The notes: a model not told the origin generated them from the letters alone. Counted from the stretch's first letter, positions 26,894 through 36,068 are shown. The stretch: 64,000 nucleotides of DNA from Paenibacillus sp. BSR1-1 (GCF_030403775.1 NZ_JAQMWQ010000025.1:18860-82859); one strand, 5' to 3'. Numbers and translations: made by a program.

Positions 26894-28738
26894 ATGAAAC
26901 CTATGCTGCCAAGTTTGACCTTTGAGCTCCCGAATCAATCAGATTGGCTTTATGAGGTTAAATATGATGGGTTCCGTGCTATTTTGGATTGGACCTCAAG
27001 CGGGATTCAATTAACAAGCCGAAACGGAAAATCTTTATTGCCCCAATTCCCAGAAATCCAGGATTTTTTACTTCAGTATGAAAAACAATTTCAGCCCTTT
27101 TTACCGCTTCAGCTTGACGGTGAGCTGGTTTGGCTTGAAAATCCCTACAAAGCAAATTTTGCCGCAATTCAAGTTCGCGGCCGTTTAAAATCATCCAAAA
27201 AAATTACGGAACAGGCTGAATCCTCTCCTTGCCGCCTTATGGTTTTTGATTTGCTTTCCTTAAAAGGCAAATCGCTTTATACAACTGCGTTTCATAAACG
27301 AAAAGAGGAGCTTATAAAATTATTTCAAACAACGGGTCTTGCCCGTGAACCTGGCTTGCGAAATAACTCGCTTCTTCAGCCTGTAATTGCCCATCAGAAT
27401 TTTGATGAATTATGGGAAAAAGTTATTTTATATGATGGGGAAGGTATTGTCGCCAAACAAAAAAATAGTCTTTGGGAGGAAGGAAAACGTTCCTTACAAT
27501 GGTTAAAATTTAAGAATTGGAAATATGTTACCTGTTTTGTCACCTCTTATGAGAAAACAAATGGGTACTTTTATGTTGGTGTTTATAAGGATAAAAAAAT
27601 TGTAGGAATCGGCCAGGTACTGTTTGGGTTTAAACCGGAAGAGAAGCAGGCACTTCAGCAGACAATGAAACAAAATATGATTCGTGAGGATGAGCAATTT
27701 ATCTATGTAGAACCTGCCATTTGTCTCGAGGTGAAATACTTAGAGCTATACGAAAACCAATTGCGTGAGCCTCACTTTGACCGTTTTCGCTTTGATGTGG
27801 AACCAGAGCAGTGTTCCTACGAAAAGTTCATGTTTGGCCAAAAAAATCTGCCAAATAACCTGGAAATAACACATCCTGATAAGCCCTTATGGGATAAACT
27901 CGAAATTCGAAAAGCAGATTATATTCTTTATTTACGTGAGGTTTCACCTTATATGCTCCCATTTTTACATAACCGTTTGTTAACGGTAATCCGATATCCA
28001 CATGGCATGTTTGGTGAAGCCTTTTATCAAAAAAACTGTCCCGAGTATGCTCCTGAGTTTGTTCAAACCTATTTAATAGATGGAATCGAATATATACTTT
28101 GCAATAATCTTAAAACCTTGATATGGCTTGGAAATCAAATAGCGATTGAATTTCATGTTCCCTTTCAAACGATAAACAGCAAGGGCCCCAGTGAAATTGT
28201 TTTCGATTTGGATCCTCCTTCTCAAGATAAATTTCATTTGGCAATTAGAGCTGCTTTATTTATCAAAGAAGTACTTGATCAGTTAAATTTGATTGGTTTT
28301 ATCAAAACGTCTGGCAACAAAGGGCTGCAAATTTACTTGCCATTGCCTGATGGCGAATTTACTTACGAGGATACAAGAATGTTTACCAGCTTTATTGCTG
28401 AATATTTAATCTCAAAAGATCCTGATTCGTTTACGATCGAAAGAATGAAAAAAAATCGAGGAAACCGGTTATATGTGGATTATGTTCAGCATGGGGAAGG
28501 CAAAACCATTGTCGCCCCTTATTCAATGCGGGGAAATCAACACGCTGGGGTCGCAACACCGCTCTATTGGGAAGAGGTAGATGAAAAGCTCAATCCAAAA
28601 AGCTTTACAATGCAAAATGCCCTTGCTCGAATTCGCAAACAAATCGACCCCTTCAAGAATTATCAGCAAACGAAGGCCATTCAGCCCTTTACGCCAGTGC
28701 TGGAAGTTTTAAAAAAAGGTACAGCAAAAAAAGGATAA
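26894..28738 (+). CDS. ligD: DNA ligase D (ligase plus polymerase domains)
   Basis: ATP-dependent ligase with a primase-type polymerase for non-homologous end joining. The 614 residues run ligase first (about 1-300, adenylated lysine K23 in EVKYDGFRAI, motif DGEGIVAK) and polymerase second (about 315-600, catalytic FDLDPPSQD, GNKGLQIYLPL). This order and the lack of the 3'-phosphoesterase domain are those of Bacillus LigD (YkoU, 611 aa). No strong Shine-Dalgarno site is seen beyond GGGAA. It faces ku divergently. Confidence 0.95.
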   Translation: MKPMLPSLTFELPNQSDWLYEVKYDGFRAILDWTSSGIQLTSRNGKSLLPQFPEIQDFLLQYEKQFQPFLPLQLDGELVWLENPYKANFAAIQVRGRLKSSKKITEQAESSPCRLMVFDLLSLKGKSLYTTAFHKRKEELIKLFQTTGLAREPGLRNNSLLQPVIAHQNFDELWEKVILYDGEGIVAKQKNSLWEEGKRSLQWLKFKNWKYVTCFVTSYEKTNGYFYVGVYKDKKIVGIGQVLFGFKPEEKQALQQTMKQNMIREDEQFIYVEPAICLEVKYLELYENQLREPHFDRFRFDVEPEQCSYEKFMFGQKNLPNNLEITHPDKPLWDKLEIRKADYILYLREVSPYMLPFLHNRLLTVIRYPHGMFGEAFYQKNCPEYAPEFVQTYLIDGIEYILCNNLKTLIWLGNQIAIEFHVPFQTINSKGPSEIVFDLDPPSQDKFHLAIRAALFIKEVLDQLNLIGFIKTSGNKGLQIYLPLPDGEFTYEDTRMFTSFIAEYLISKDPDSFTIERMKKNRGNRLYVDYVQHGEGKTIVAPYSMRGNQHAGVATPLYWEEVDEKLNPKSFTMQNALARIRKQIDPFKNYQQTKAIQPFTPVLEVLKKGTAKKG

Positions 28739-28756
28739 GGTGTTTCCTTATCCTTT
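28730..28756. terminator. Bidirectional terminator overlapping the ligD and dapF stops
   Basis: A perfect 11-bp stem AAAGGATAAGG/CCTTATCCTTT with a 5-base loop contains the ligD stop and reaches the dapF stop at 28748. Confidence 0.85.
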
Positions 28757-29737
28757 CAATGTTTCATGTATAAATCGCTGGGCATCAGCTTGCAGTAACT
28801 CGTAAGCATTTTGTTCCGTTAAGTCGTTTCTTTCGGTTATTGAAAATAACTCTTTATCCAGATCAATCTTGACTGTACCTGTAAAAAGGTATGTAGCATT
28901 TCCAATCAATTCAATGTAATAGGTTTCGTTGTCATGATGGACAATACATTGAACCCGTCCGCCATTATTATAGACCTTTATCGTTTGCTCGAATTCATTT
29001 ATCCCTTGTAAGCAAGTGACTAAAGTGGAAGCAGACATCGCGGTACCGCAGGCATTTGTAAAACCAACCCCCCGTTCAAAGGTTCTGACATAAATGGAAC
29101 CTGTCTCGAGTGGTTTAACAAAACTAACATTGACTCCGTCAGGAAACAATTCATTCGGAGCATTCACTTTTTCACTTAACTCTTTTTGAATATCAAGCTG
29201 CAGCTGGTCTTTATCAACGATCGTAATTAAATGTGGATTGGGTACTGCAAGTGCTGTAAACTTTAATTCATTTGAAAGTTCCTCAATTTTTTCGTTCCGT
29301 AATGTATCTTGATTTAAATTCAAAGGCAGTGCCGACAATTCGAACAGGACTGGGGAAATTTCAACTTGATAGGTATGAACCTCCGGAACCAGCTCCTTTT
29401 GTTTACTTACCTTCAAATCTGCTTTCATTGTTTCAACGACTGCTTCATTTATCCCCTTAAGTTCACAAATATATCGGGCAACAAGACGAAGACCATTTCC
29501 ACACATGGAGGCTTCAGATCCATCCGCGTTGAAGACCCTCATTCTCCCATCAGCATGGTCACTTTTCATCACAAAAAGGATTCCATCCGCCCCTAATTCT
29601 GATTCCCGATTACATAATAAACGAGCAAGATTCGCTCTCTCATCTTCCGAAAACCTATAATTATTGGTTATTTCATCGATAATGAGAAAATCATTCCCAG
29701 AACCATGACCTTTGATAAAATTAATGTCCAAATTCAT
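28748..29737 (-). CDS. dapF: Diaminopimelate epimerase, long form
   Basis: Interconverts LL- and meso-diaminopimelate for lysine and peptidoglycan. I start at MNLDINFIKGHGSGNDF (329 aa) behind GGGGGT; a longer frame to 29791 would overlap the upstream gene. The two catalytic cysteines are seen: C79 in ASMCGNGLRL and C230 in ERGVGFTNACGTAMSAS. It is about 45 residues longer than B. subtilis DapF, with an insertion around 110-160. It is therefore a diverged DapF subgroup, and a second, canonical dapF may exist elsewhere. Confidence 0.85.
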   Translation of the reverse strand: MNLDINFIKGHGSGNDFLIIDEITNNYRFSEDERANLARLLCNRESELGADGILFVMKSDHADGRMRVFNADGSEASMCGNGLRLVARYICELKGINEAVVETMKADLKVSKQKELVPEVHTYQVEISPVLFELSALPLNLNQDTLRNEKIEELSNELKFTALAVPNPHLITIVDKDQLQLDIQKELSEKVNAPNELFPDGVNVSFVKPLETGSIYVRTFERGVGFTNACGTAMSASTLVTCLQGINEFEQTIKVYNNGGRVQCIVHHDNETYYIELIGNATYLFTGTVKIDLDKELFSITERNDLTEQNAYELLQADAQRFIHETLKG

Positions 29738-29768
29738 TACCCCCACAATAGCATTATATTTTATCATA

Positions 29769-30527
29769 TCATCTTTCGACAAAGAATTCATGAATTAAAA
29801 ATGCCATCCCCAGAAGCTTGTCCCTTTCGGATTTAAGCTCTCTTAAGGTAAGCACAGGGGTATTTGGGTTTGGAAACAATGGACTCCATTCAAACGGCAT
29901 CCAGCCTCTCCTAAGGCGCCCTAATTGTTTATTATTTTTATTAATAACTTCCTCATCCATAAAAACAGAAGAGCCTTTCACAGCGCCAATTATTCTGCCC
30001 GATTTGTCGAGCAATACTTTCTTTACTTTCTTCCACGGATGTTTCTTAATTTCGAGACAGCCTAGGTGGTTTTGTGTTTGATCATATACATTGATCGTAA
30101 TCAACATTCTTCTTTTAACCTGATAAAAACCAATTACTTCTTCCTTTGCATTATAGAGAGCATAAGTTTTCCGCTTGTACCTTTTAATACTGCCTGCTAA
30201 ATGACCATTAGGAAAATAGAGCTGTAATGCTGGTGATTGCGTATTCATAAAAAGCACCAATAATTCACTCGCATCAAATAAAGAATAGGCAGTGCTTTTA
30301 GTGTGAGACATGTTTCGAGCAATAGCAATCGACTGATGAATTTTATAAAGATAGAATTGAAAACTAAAAAAACTATAAATAATAAATGGAAGGGTTAATA
30401 GCATTATCTGCTGATTTTGAATAAAAGAAATATTTCCGAAAACAATTAAGCAGGCGGGTAACAGAGCTGCAATACTACCATTTAAGTGGATTTTGGCGGC
30501 ATCACGGTAATATTCGTATATTTTCAT
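29769..30527 (-). CDS. Membrane protein with a possible LURP-one/scramblase-like domain
   Basis: I do not recognise a named family with certainty. The 252 residues begin with a cytoplasmic stretch. Two membrane helices follow at about 17-35 and 40-60 (LLPACLIVFGNISFI, LLTLPFIIYSFFSFQF). A soluble beta-rich part then shows YALYNAKEEVIGFYQVKRR and KKVLLDKSGRIIGAVKG, repeats of the type found in LURP-one/phospholipid scramblase-like folds. It lies 31 bases before dapF on the same strand, probably co-transcribed. Function unknown. Confidence 0.6.
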   Translation of the reverse strand: MKIYEYYRDAAKIHLNGSIAALLPACLIVFGNISFIQNQQIMLLTLPFIIYSFFSFQFYLYKIHQSIAIARNMSHTKSTAYSLFDASELLVLFMNTQSPALQLYFPNGHLAGSIKRYKRKTYALYNAKEEVIGFYQVKRRMLITINVYDQTQNHLGCLEIKKHPWKKVKKVLLDKSGRIIGAVKGSSVFMDEEVINKNNKQLGRLRRGWMPFEWSPLFPNPNTPVLTLRELKSERDKLLGMAFLIHEFFVER

Positions 30528-30613
30528 TTTGAAAACCCCTTATCGATTCCTAGTTCTAGTTTATTTATCAACTATTAAAAAAATGATAGGAGATTTCAAT
30601 TTGATAGATAAAA

Positions 30614-30645
30614 AAGAAGAGTCATCATAATGACCCTTCTTTTTT
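30614..30645. terminator. Terminator of the patatin gene
   Basis: The stem AAGAAGAGTCAT/ATGACCCTTCTT with one mismatch; T-runs are readable on both strands. Confidence 0.8.
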
Positions 30646-31512
30646 ATGAATATATTCTAAAATGGCTTTCATGGATTTTCGGGCATCCTCGTACCCCTGA
30701 TTATAAAGTTCTTCAAGTTTTCCTGGATTTCTTTCCATTCGGCCAACCTTAAGCGACTGGGTAGGACGGATAATCAGCACCCTGCCCTTTTTCTCTTCTT
30801 CCTCGAGATAGGCAACCGTTTCATTATAAACTAGATATCGTTCCCTAAGCGATTGTTGCAATCCTTTATACTCTGGATACTTCCGATCAACAATAAAGTG
30901 AAATTTCGAAGGCTTTTTCAAATAACCTGAATTTCTAGTTAATACAACCACATTTTTCAAAAAACCATCCTGCTGGGCTTTTTTTATGGGAATGGGATCG
31001 GTAATCCCGCCATCCAACAGAATTTTATCCTTAAATTTCACTTCTGGTGCAATAAACGGCAGAGAACTTGAGGCACGTAATACCTTTAAAAAGTCCTTCC
31101 CATACTCCTGTTTGTTAAAATAGACAGGCTGACCAGTCATACAATCTGTTGTTCCGACGACAAATTCGCTTGAACAGTTATAGAAGGCTTCATAATCGTA
31201 TGGGACATGCTGGTTTGGAATCTCATCAAAAATAAAATCCATCCCAAAAAATTGACGATTCTTAAAATAATTTTTCCATGAAATATATCTGGGATCAGAA
31301 GCATATTCAATTGTTACAGTCTTATTTCTTCCTTTTTGCTTCGACAAATAGGAAGCAGCATTACATGCACCAGCAGAAACGCCGATGACATAAGGAAAAA
31401 ACAGCTCCTGCTCTAAAAAGTATTCAAGGACTCCAGCAGTATATACTCCACGCATCCCGCCGCCTTCTAATACCAAACCGACTTGATTTACCACACTGCT
31501 TCTTCCTTTCAT
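30625..31512 (-). CDS. Patatin-like phospholipase
   Basis: Serine lipid acyl hydrolase of the patatin family with a Ser-Asp dyad. In 295 residues the oxyanion motif is LEGGGMRGVYTAGVLEYF, the nucleophile is S46 in IGVSAGACNAA, and the Asp lies in LLDGGITDPIPI near 168. The C-terminal 100 residues form the usual family extension (RYLVYNETVAYLEEEEKKG). No signal peptide is seen, so it is cytosolic. It is most like the YjjU/RssA-type bacterial patatins; substrate unknown. Monocistronic. Confidence 0.88.
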   Translation of the reverse strand: MKGRSSVVNQVGLVLEGGGMRGVYTAGVLEYFLEQELFFPYVIGVSAGACNAASYLSKQKGRNKTVTIEYASDPRYISWKNYFKNRQFFGMDFIFDEIPNQHVPYDYEAFYNCSSEFVVGTTDCMTGQPVYFNKQEYGKDFLKVLRASSSLPFIAPEVKFKDKILLDGGITDPIPIKKAQQDGFLKNVVVLTRNSGYLKKPSKFHFIVDRKYPEYKGLQQSLRERYLVYNETVAYLEEEEKKGRVLIIRPTQSLKVGRMERNPGKLEELYNQGYEDARKSMKAILEYIHKKEGSL

Positions 31513-31578
31513 CCATAGCGGTTACAATAATAGACATTATAAAATATCTGCACCTATTCTCAAAGCGAAATGACTCTG

Positions 31579-32358
31579 CTATGCTGCAAGCTCTTTTTTT
31601 CGAAATATCATAACACTTAATGCCAACAAAATGATGATACAGACTCCGGCCAACAATCCTGCTGGTAAAAGATACTCTGAAACTCCTTTATCTAATAAAA
31701 TTTCATTCGCATAAGACGTTAATTGAGCCGGGCTCCATTCAAGCCAGCGAGATAAAGTGCTTGACACTATACTCACAATAATAACTACAGCTAATGAGAT
31801 AAAACCAGCCGTTCCCGACGTTCTAAGCATAGAACTAAAAAATACAGATACAGTTAATATAAACGTAAACCACAAGGCATAAAAGAAATAGGCCTGCAAA
31901 AATTCACCAAATGGTACCCAATCAAATAATAAGCCTGTATAGTACCATGTTGTTAGACAACCGATAAAAAAAGATAGCCACATTAACAATACTCCCCCAG
32001 CCCATTTTGATGTGACAAAGGAAGTAAATGAAACCGGCTTTACCAAAATCATCGCAGCAACACCGCTTTTTCTTTCAGCAGCTATAATGCCCATGGTTGA
32101 AAGAACAATTATTAAAGCACCGAGACTGGTGTATTCCCCCAATCCTTGCATAATTACCTCACGGGCCGTCGGCGTTGGAATCTTTAACACAGCACCTTCA
32201 GGCAAGCCGCCAAGCGAATCAATGATTTGCGGCATGTAATATGTGGTTATTGGCTTCTGAACACCAATTAAGATAAAAGATATCGGCATCCAAATCCATT
32301 TAAAGTTTCTCCACATTTCTAAGAGCTCTTTTTGTAATAACGTCATCCACTGGATCAT
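31579..32358 (-). CDS. ABC-2 permease (YxlG-like)
   Basis: Membrane subunit of an ABC exporter. The 259 residues contain about six hydrophobic helices (for example LGALIIVLSTMGIIAAE and GLLAGVCIIILLALSVMIF) with the MQGLGEYTSLG region typical of ABC-2 permeases. It overlaps the ATPase gene by 4 bases. Together with the ATPase and the small PLDc_N-type protein it forms a unit like yxlE-yxlF-yxlG of the B. subtilis sigY operon. SigY and YxlC/D are absent here. Confidence 0.85.
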   Translation of the reverse strand: MIQWMTLLQKELLEMWRNFKWIWMPISFILIGVQKPITTYYMPQIIDSLGGLPEGAVLKIPTPTAREVIMQGLGEYTSLGALIIVLSTMGIIAAERKSGVAAMILVKPVSFTSFVTSKWAGGVLLMWLSFFIGCLTTWYYTGLLFDWVPFGEFLQAYFFYALWFTFILTVSVFFSSMLRTSGTAGFISLAVVIIVSIVSSTLSRWLEWSPAQLTSYANEILLDKGVSEYLLPAGLLAGVCIIILLALSVMIFRKKELAA

Positions 32359-33263
32359 TTTCTCACCACCTTCATAAAAACATCTTCTAGTGTCATGCTG
32401 CTAAGTTCAAATTTTTCAAGCGGCCAGTTTTTCTCTAAAATTTCCTGTAAAAAGATTTGTCTAGCACGCTCAATATCCTTGACGAATACACTGTTCCGTT
32501 TGCCATCAATATTCACTGATTGAGTTAATTCATGATTGGTAAAATAAGTTTCAATTTCCTCCGATTTGGTTTTAAAGATAAAGTCAATTTTTGCTTGCTG
32601 GTGGCGGTCACGAAGTTCATTCATTGTCCCGGACTCCACGATTTCTCCATTATGTAAGAACAATATCTCGTCACACACCTCTTCGGCATCATTTAAAATA
32701 TGGGTCGAGAATAGAATGGTCGTCTCTTTCTTTAACCCTTCTAATAGATCCAATACTTCCCTTCTGCCTAATGGGTCGAGAGCAGATACAGGTTCATCAA
32801 GCATAATCAACTCTGGACTATGAATAAGTGCTTGGGCAATACCTAATCGTTGTTTCATCCCCCCTGAGTATTTTCCAACTCTGCGATTTTTAGCATCCAT
32901 AATTCCAACAAGCTGCAATAGTTCCATGGCTCGTTCTTTCGCCTGTTTATGCTTTAATCCTGCAAGCTTGCCAGAATAGATTAGGAATTCAAGCCCTGAC
33001 ATCCATTCATAAAAAACGGGAAATTGCGGGAGATAACCAATGAAATGACGAATATCCTCTCCTTTTTTAGCATCTGTAAAAGTAATCGTGCCGGAAGTGG
33101 GTGCCATTAAGCCGGAAAGCATTCTAAGTGTTGTTGTTTTTCCTGCCCCATTCGGTCCCAAAAGAGCAATGCATTTTCCTTTTCCTAAGGAAAAATCAAG
33201 TCCCTTAATCACTTCCGTGCCTTGAAAACTCTTTTTTAATCCGGATATTTGAATAAGGGACAT
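32355..33263 (-). CDS. ABC transporter ATPase (YxlF-like)
   Basis: Nucleotide-binding subunit of 302 residues. Walker A is GPNGAGKTT (about 36-44), the signature is YSGGMKQRL, Walker B is LIMLDEPVSALDP, and the switch His is in FSTHILNDAEE. A 70-residue C-terminal extension (TLEDVFMKVVRK at the end) is typical of the CcmA/drug-exporter class. It overlaps its neighbours on both sides by 1 and 4 bases, so the three genes are coupled. Confidence 0.92.
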   Translation of the reverse strand: MSLIQISGLKKSFQGTEVIKGLDFSLGKGKCIALLGPNGAGKTTTLRMLSGLMAPTSGTITFTDAKKGEDIRHFIGYLPQFPVFYEWMSGLEFLIYSGKLAGLKHKQAKERAMELLQLVGIMDAKNRRVGKYSGGMKQRLGIAQALIHSPELIMLDEPVSALDPLGRREVLDLLEGLKKETTILFSTHILNDAEEVCDEILFLHNGEIVESGTMNELRDRHQQAKIDFIFKTKSEEIETYFTNHELTQSVNIDGKRNSVFVKDIERARQIFLQEILEKNWPLEKFELSSMTLEDVFMKVVRK

Positions 33264-33460
33264 TAGTTATTTCTCCTTCCAATCACAAAATAAAGGATTG
33301 GACCAATAATATTTACAAACAAAATAATGATGGCCCATAGCCATTTTGGACCATTGGTTTTTTCAATCCTTACTAAATCAATAATAGAAACAATTAATAA
33401 AATAAGCTGAATAATGACGATTGGCAATAAAATTGGTGCATATTGGGCTAAAGCATCCAT
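33263..33460 (-). CDS. Small PLDc_N-type membrane protein (YxlE-like)
   Basis: A 65-residue protein with two membrane helices (ILLPIVIIQLILLIVSIIDL and WLWAIIILFVNIIGPILYFVIG). The WLWAIIIxxxNxxGPIxYFxxGR pattern is that of the phospholipase-D-nuclease N-terminal family, as in YxlE. In B. subtilis YxlD/YxlE act as anti-sigma-Y partners, but no sigma-Y gene is here. It overlaps the ATPase start by one base, and GGGGG precedes its ATG. Confidence 0.85.
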   Translation of the reverse strand: MDALAQYAPILLPIVIIQLILLIVSIIDLVRIEKTNGPKWLWAIIILFVNIIGPILYFVIGRRNN

Positions 33461-33526
33461 GTTATTTCCCCCTTTATTTTCTATAAATACATTTATATGA
33501 CGTTTGAACTATAAAAACGTTCAAAA

Positions 33527-33552
33527 AACCCGGCAAATTTTTTTGCCGGGTT
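33527..33552 (-). terminator. Terminator of the DUF4870 gene
   Basis: The 11-bp stem AACCCGGCAAA/TTTGCCGGGTT is followed on the minus strand by T-rich sequence. Confidence 0.9.
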
Positions 33553-33562
33553 CACCATTTAT

Positions 33563-33886
33563 TTATTTAAGCACTCGGAAAATAAGCGGGAATTGATATT
33601 GATTACCCTCATAAGCTTTCACGGCTGCAATAATCGTGAAAATAAAAGCCGCAATGCCCACTGCCCATAATAAGAAAACGCCAATTAAAACTAATACTAA
33701 AATTCCGGAAATGACAGAGTATACAAAATAAGAAATAGCAAAGTTAAAATATTCTTTTCCATGATAATCGATAAATGATGATTCATCTTTCTTAATTAAC
33801 CAAATAATTAAGGGCCCTAATATCGGAAAAAATAAACTTAACACATATATCCCTGCAGCCAATAACCTTTCTTCATTCTTTATCAT
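33563..33886 (-). CDS. DUF4870 membrane protein
   Basis: A 107-residue protein with three to four membrane helices. The motif FIDYHGKEYFNFAISYFVYSV, following the first helix, is diagnostic of DUF4870 (TMEM/YteJ-like small membrane proteins). I start it at MIKNEERLLAAGIYVL because GGGGG lies eight bases upstream; the frame is open to 33964 but unsupported. Function unknown. It is a monocistron. Confidence 0.85.
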   Translation of the reverse strand: MIKNEERLLAAGIYVLSLFFPILGPLIIWLIKKDESSFIDYHGKEYFNFAISYFVYSVISGILVLVLIGVFLLWAVGIAAFIFTIIAAVKAYEGNQYQFPLIFRVLK

Positions 33887-34075
33887 TTTTATTTCCCCCA
33901 TTGAAAAGTTTTTTCTCTCTACCTTACTATTTACGCAGTACACTTTTAAAGGTTTCATTATCACAACAAATTCCGCTCTTTTTTTGAAAAAGCCGAAAAT
34001 TCCCTACTTTTCCTTAGGCACACTAGTTGGTAAAATAGATAAAATAATATCATCCAGTTACAGAAAGGTTAAATT

Positions 34076-35203
34076 ATGACGAACATACTTTTAAAAAATG
34101 CAACAATTTACCCGATAACATCTAAACCGATTAAATACGGCGATGTTCTCATAGAGGAAGGTAAAATTAAAAAGGTTGGCAAAAATATCGTTACCAATTC
34201 AAACGTTAAAATCATGGATTGTAGTGAATTCTTCCTATTTCCAGGCTTTATAGATGTTCATACACATCTAGGACTATACGATGAAGGTACAGGTTGGGCA
34301 GGTAATGATGCCAACGAAACGGCTGAAGCACTAACACCTCATATCCGCGCAATGGACGGCGTTTATCCATTAGATCCCGCTTTTTCAGATGCGATTAAAA
34401 ACGGCATCACCACGGTCCACATTATGCCGGGCAGTGCGAATGTAATCGGAGGAACTACTTCCGTCATAAAAACATCAGGGAAAAATATCAAAAAAATGAT
34501 TGTCCAAGATATAGCTGGATTAAAAATTGCTTTAGGAGAAAATCCGAAAAGAATACACAGCCACGGCAATAGTGACTCCATTACTCGAATGGGGATCATG
34601 GGGATGCTTAGAGAAGCCTTTTACCAAGCGATTCATGCAGACAACCCTGATGACTTAAGAATCAGTCCATTAGTGATGGCATTAAAAAGAGAGATTCCTG
34701 TTCGAATACATGCTCACCGTGCTGATGATATCATCACTGCTTTACGATTTGCAGAGGAATTTAATCTGGACTTAAGAATTGAGCATTGTACCGAAGGACA
34801 TTTAATAGCGGAAGAACTTGCTGGAATTGGTTTAAAAGTGTCAGTCGGTCCAACCCTGACTAGAAGGTCAAAGGTTGAATTAAAGAACAAAACCTGGAAA
34901 ACCTATCAAGAATTGACTAATCATGGTGTGGAAGTATCGATAACGACCGACCATCCTTATACCCCAATTCAATACTTAAATATTTGTGCAGGTATTGCCA
35001 ATCGCGAAGGGTTACCTGAGCAAAAGGCACTTGAGGGTATTACAATTAATCCGGCAAGAAATTTAAAAATAGATCAGCATGTTGGCAGTATTGAAGAGGG
35101 GAAAGATGCTGATTTGGTGTTATGGAGCCATCATCCTTTCCATTACTTAGCAAAGCCAAAATGGACGATGATTGCTGGTGAAATGATTTATTCAGACCTG
35201 TAG
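34076..35203 (+). CDS. Metal-dependent amidohydrolase
   Basis: A 375-residue enzyme of the amidohydrolase superfamily (imidazolonepropionase-like branch). Metal ligands are the HxH in GFIDVHTHLGLY (about 58-69), His residues in VRIHAHRADD and IEHCTEGH, and the Asp in TTDHPYTP. The C-terminal GSIEEGKDADLVLWSHHPF closes the beta-sandwich. The segment HIMPGSANVIGGTTSVIK is typical of a subgroup of cytosolic amidohydrolases with unknown substrates. The site AGAAAGG precedes the ATG. No partner genes are adjacent. Confidence 0.88.
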   Translation: MTNILLKNATIYPITSKPIKYGDVLIEEGKIKKVGKNIVTNSNVKIMDCSEFFLFPGFIDVHTHLGLYDEGTGWAGNDANETAEALTPHIRAMDGVYPLDPAFSDAIKNGITTVHIMPGSANVIGGTTSVIKTSGKNIKKMIVQDIAGLKIALGENPKRIHSHGNSDSITRMGIMGMLREAFYQAIHADNPDDLRISPLVMALKREIPVRIHAHRADDIITALRFAEEFNLDLRIEHCTEGHLIAEELAGIGLKVSVGPTLTRRSKVELKNKTWKTYQELTNHGVEVSITTDHPYTPIQYLNICAGIANREGLPEQKALEGITINPARNLKIDQHVGSIEEGKDADLVLWSHHPFHYLAKPKWTMIAGEMIYSDL

Positions 35204-35507
35204 AAGATTGTTGAAAATTGGAATAAATTCTTGTTGAAAATGTGCTGAAAACCTATTTCTTTTTTTGATTATTTTTAGTATCATACATTAAGTAAGTCTG
35301 TTTAAGACCTGAAAAATTTGGGGGTTTTTTGGACATTTCGGTTTAACAAAAAATGATATAGGGAAGGCAAATGGTGCGCCACCAGTTTTTCTGGTTCTAG
35401 TGGGTTCGATTCCCACCCCGAAATTTTTTACGCAACTTTATAAAAAATTTCGAGGGTGGGCCGCTTCTTTTGACATGGGATCGGTATGCCCTAATGGAGG
35501 GATAATC
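35204..35507 (+). other. Non-coding region with tRNA-like and inverted-repeat structure
   Basis: About 300 bases without a gene. 35335-35424 carries a perfect T-arm-like hairpin, GTGGG-TTCGATT-CCCAC (35400-35416), flanked by the 7-bp pair ATTTCGG/CCGAAAT. It is preceded by a variable-arm-like hairpin ACCAG/CTGGT. D-arm and anticodon arm cannot be drawn and no CCA is present. A long inverted repeat follows (35412-35429 with 35442-35460). GTCT/AGAC hairpin sequence is near 35297. This could be a degenerate tRNA or an unrecognised structured RNA in the leader of the GNAT gene. Confidence 0.4.
35412..35460. repeat. Long inverted repeat before the GNAT gene
   Basis: The left arm 35412-35429 (CCCACCCCGAAATTTTTT) pairs with 35442-35460 with a single extra base, around a 12-base loop. 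The left arm shares its first bases with the T-arm-like hairpin, so the two folds are mutually exclusive. Confidence 0.7.
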
Positions 35508-36068
35508 ATGCTAAAGAAACGTGATCTACATGACAGCCATACACTATATGAACTAATGACGCATCCAGATGTCTTCCCTTTCGTTCGCCAAAAAGCGGCT
35601 TCCTATGATGAATTTTTATTTATCACGAAACAAACGATTGAAGCAGAAGAGCGCGGGGAATTAATTTCCCGAACTATTCTTGATGAGTGGGGCACTCCAA
35701 TCGGAACCATCAATTTGTTCGACATTGAAGAGAATGCCGGTTTTTTAGGTACATGGCTTGGGAAGCCTTATCATGGGCAAGGTTATAATAGCCCAGCAAA
35801 AGAGGCCTTTTTTCAAGAACTCTTTTATGAGTTAGGGATTGAAACTGTTTTTATGAGGATTCGAAAAGTTAATATTAGGTCTATTAAGGCTGCAGAAAAA
35901 CTTCCTTATGTTATAAAAGCGAATGAATCAAGAAAATCACTATATGATCAATTGAATGCTCATGAGGAAGTATATGATATATATGAGATTCCAAAAGACA
36001 TGTATACGCTGCATTTTCTCAGAAATGGATCTTCTCAAGACGATTCTTCACATTTATTGGAAGCTTAA
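35508..36068 (+). CDS. GNAT-family N-acetyltransferase
   Basis: A 186-residue RimJ/RimL-type acetyltransferase. The acetyl-CoA region is GFLGTWLGKPYHGQGYNSPAKEAFFQELF, with the family pattern WxGxxxxGxG and IRSIKAAEKL near the end. I start it at MLKKRDLHDSHTLYEL, since GGAGG sits seven bases before that ATG; the open frame upstream crosses the inverted repeat. The substrate is unknown. It is followed by a strong terminator. Confidence 0.85.
   Translation: MLKKRDLHDSHTLYELMTHPDVFPFVRQKAASYDEFLFITKQTIEAEERGELISRTILDEWGTPIGTINLFDIEENAGFLGTWLGKPYHGQGYNSPAKEAFFQELFYELGIETVFMRIRKVNIRSIKAAEKLPYVIKANESRKSLYDQLNAHEEVYDIYEIPKDMYTLHFLRNGSSQDDSSHLLEA

Noticed and set aside
33263..33460. A sigma-Y operon
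   Set aside because: YxlE-, YxlF- and YxlG-like genes are present, but neither a sigma factor nor YxlC/YxlD-like gene is adjacent.
35335..35424. Functional tRNA gene
   Set aside because: Only T-arm and acceptor-like pairing are seen; no D-arm, no 7-base anticodon loop, no CCA end.
35400..35507. Longer start of the GNAT gene at 35400
   Set aside because: It begins inside the T-arm-like hairpin and crosses the inverted repeat; the ATG at 35508 has a proper GGAGG.
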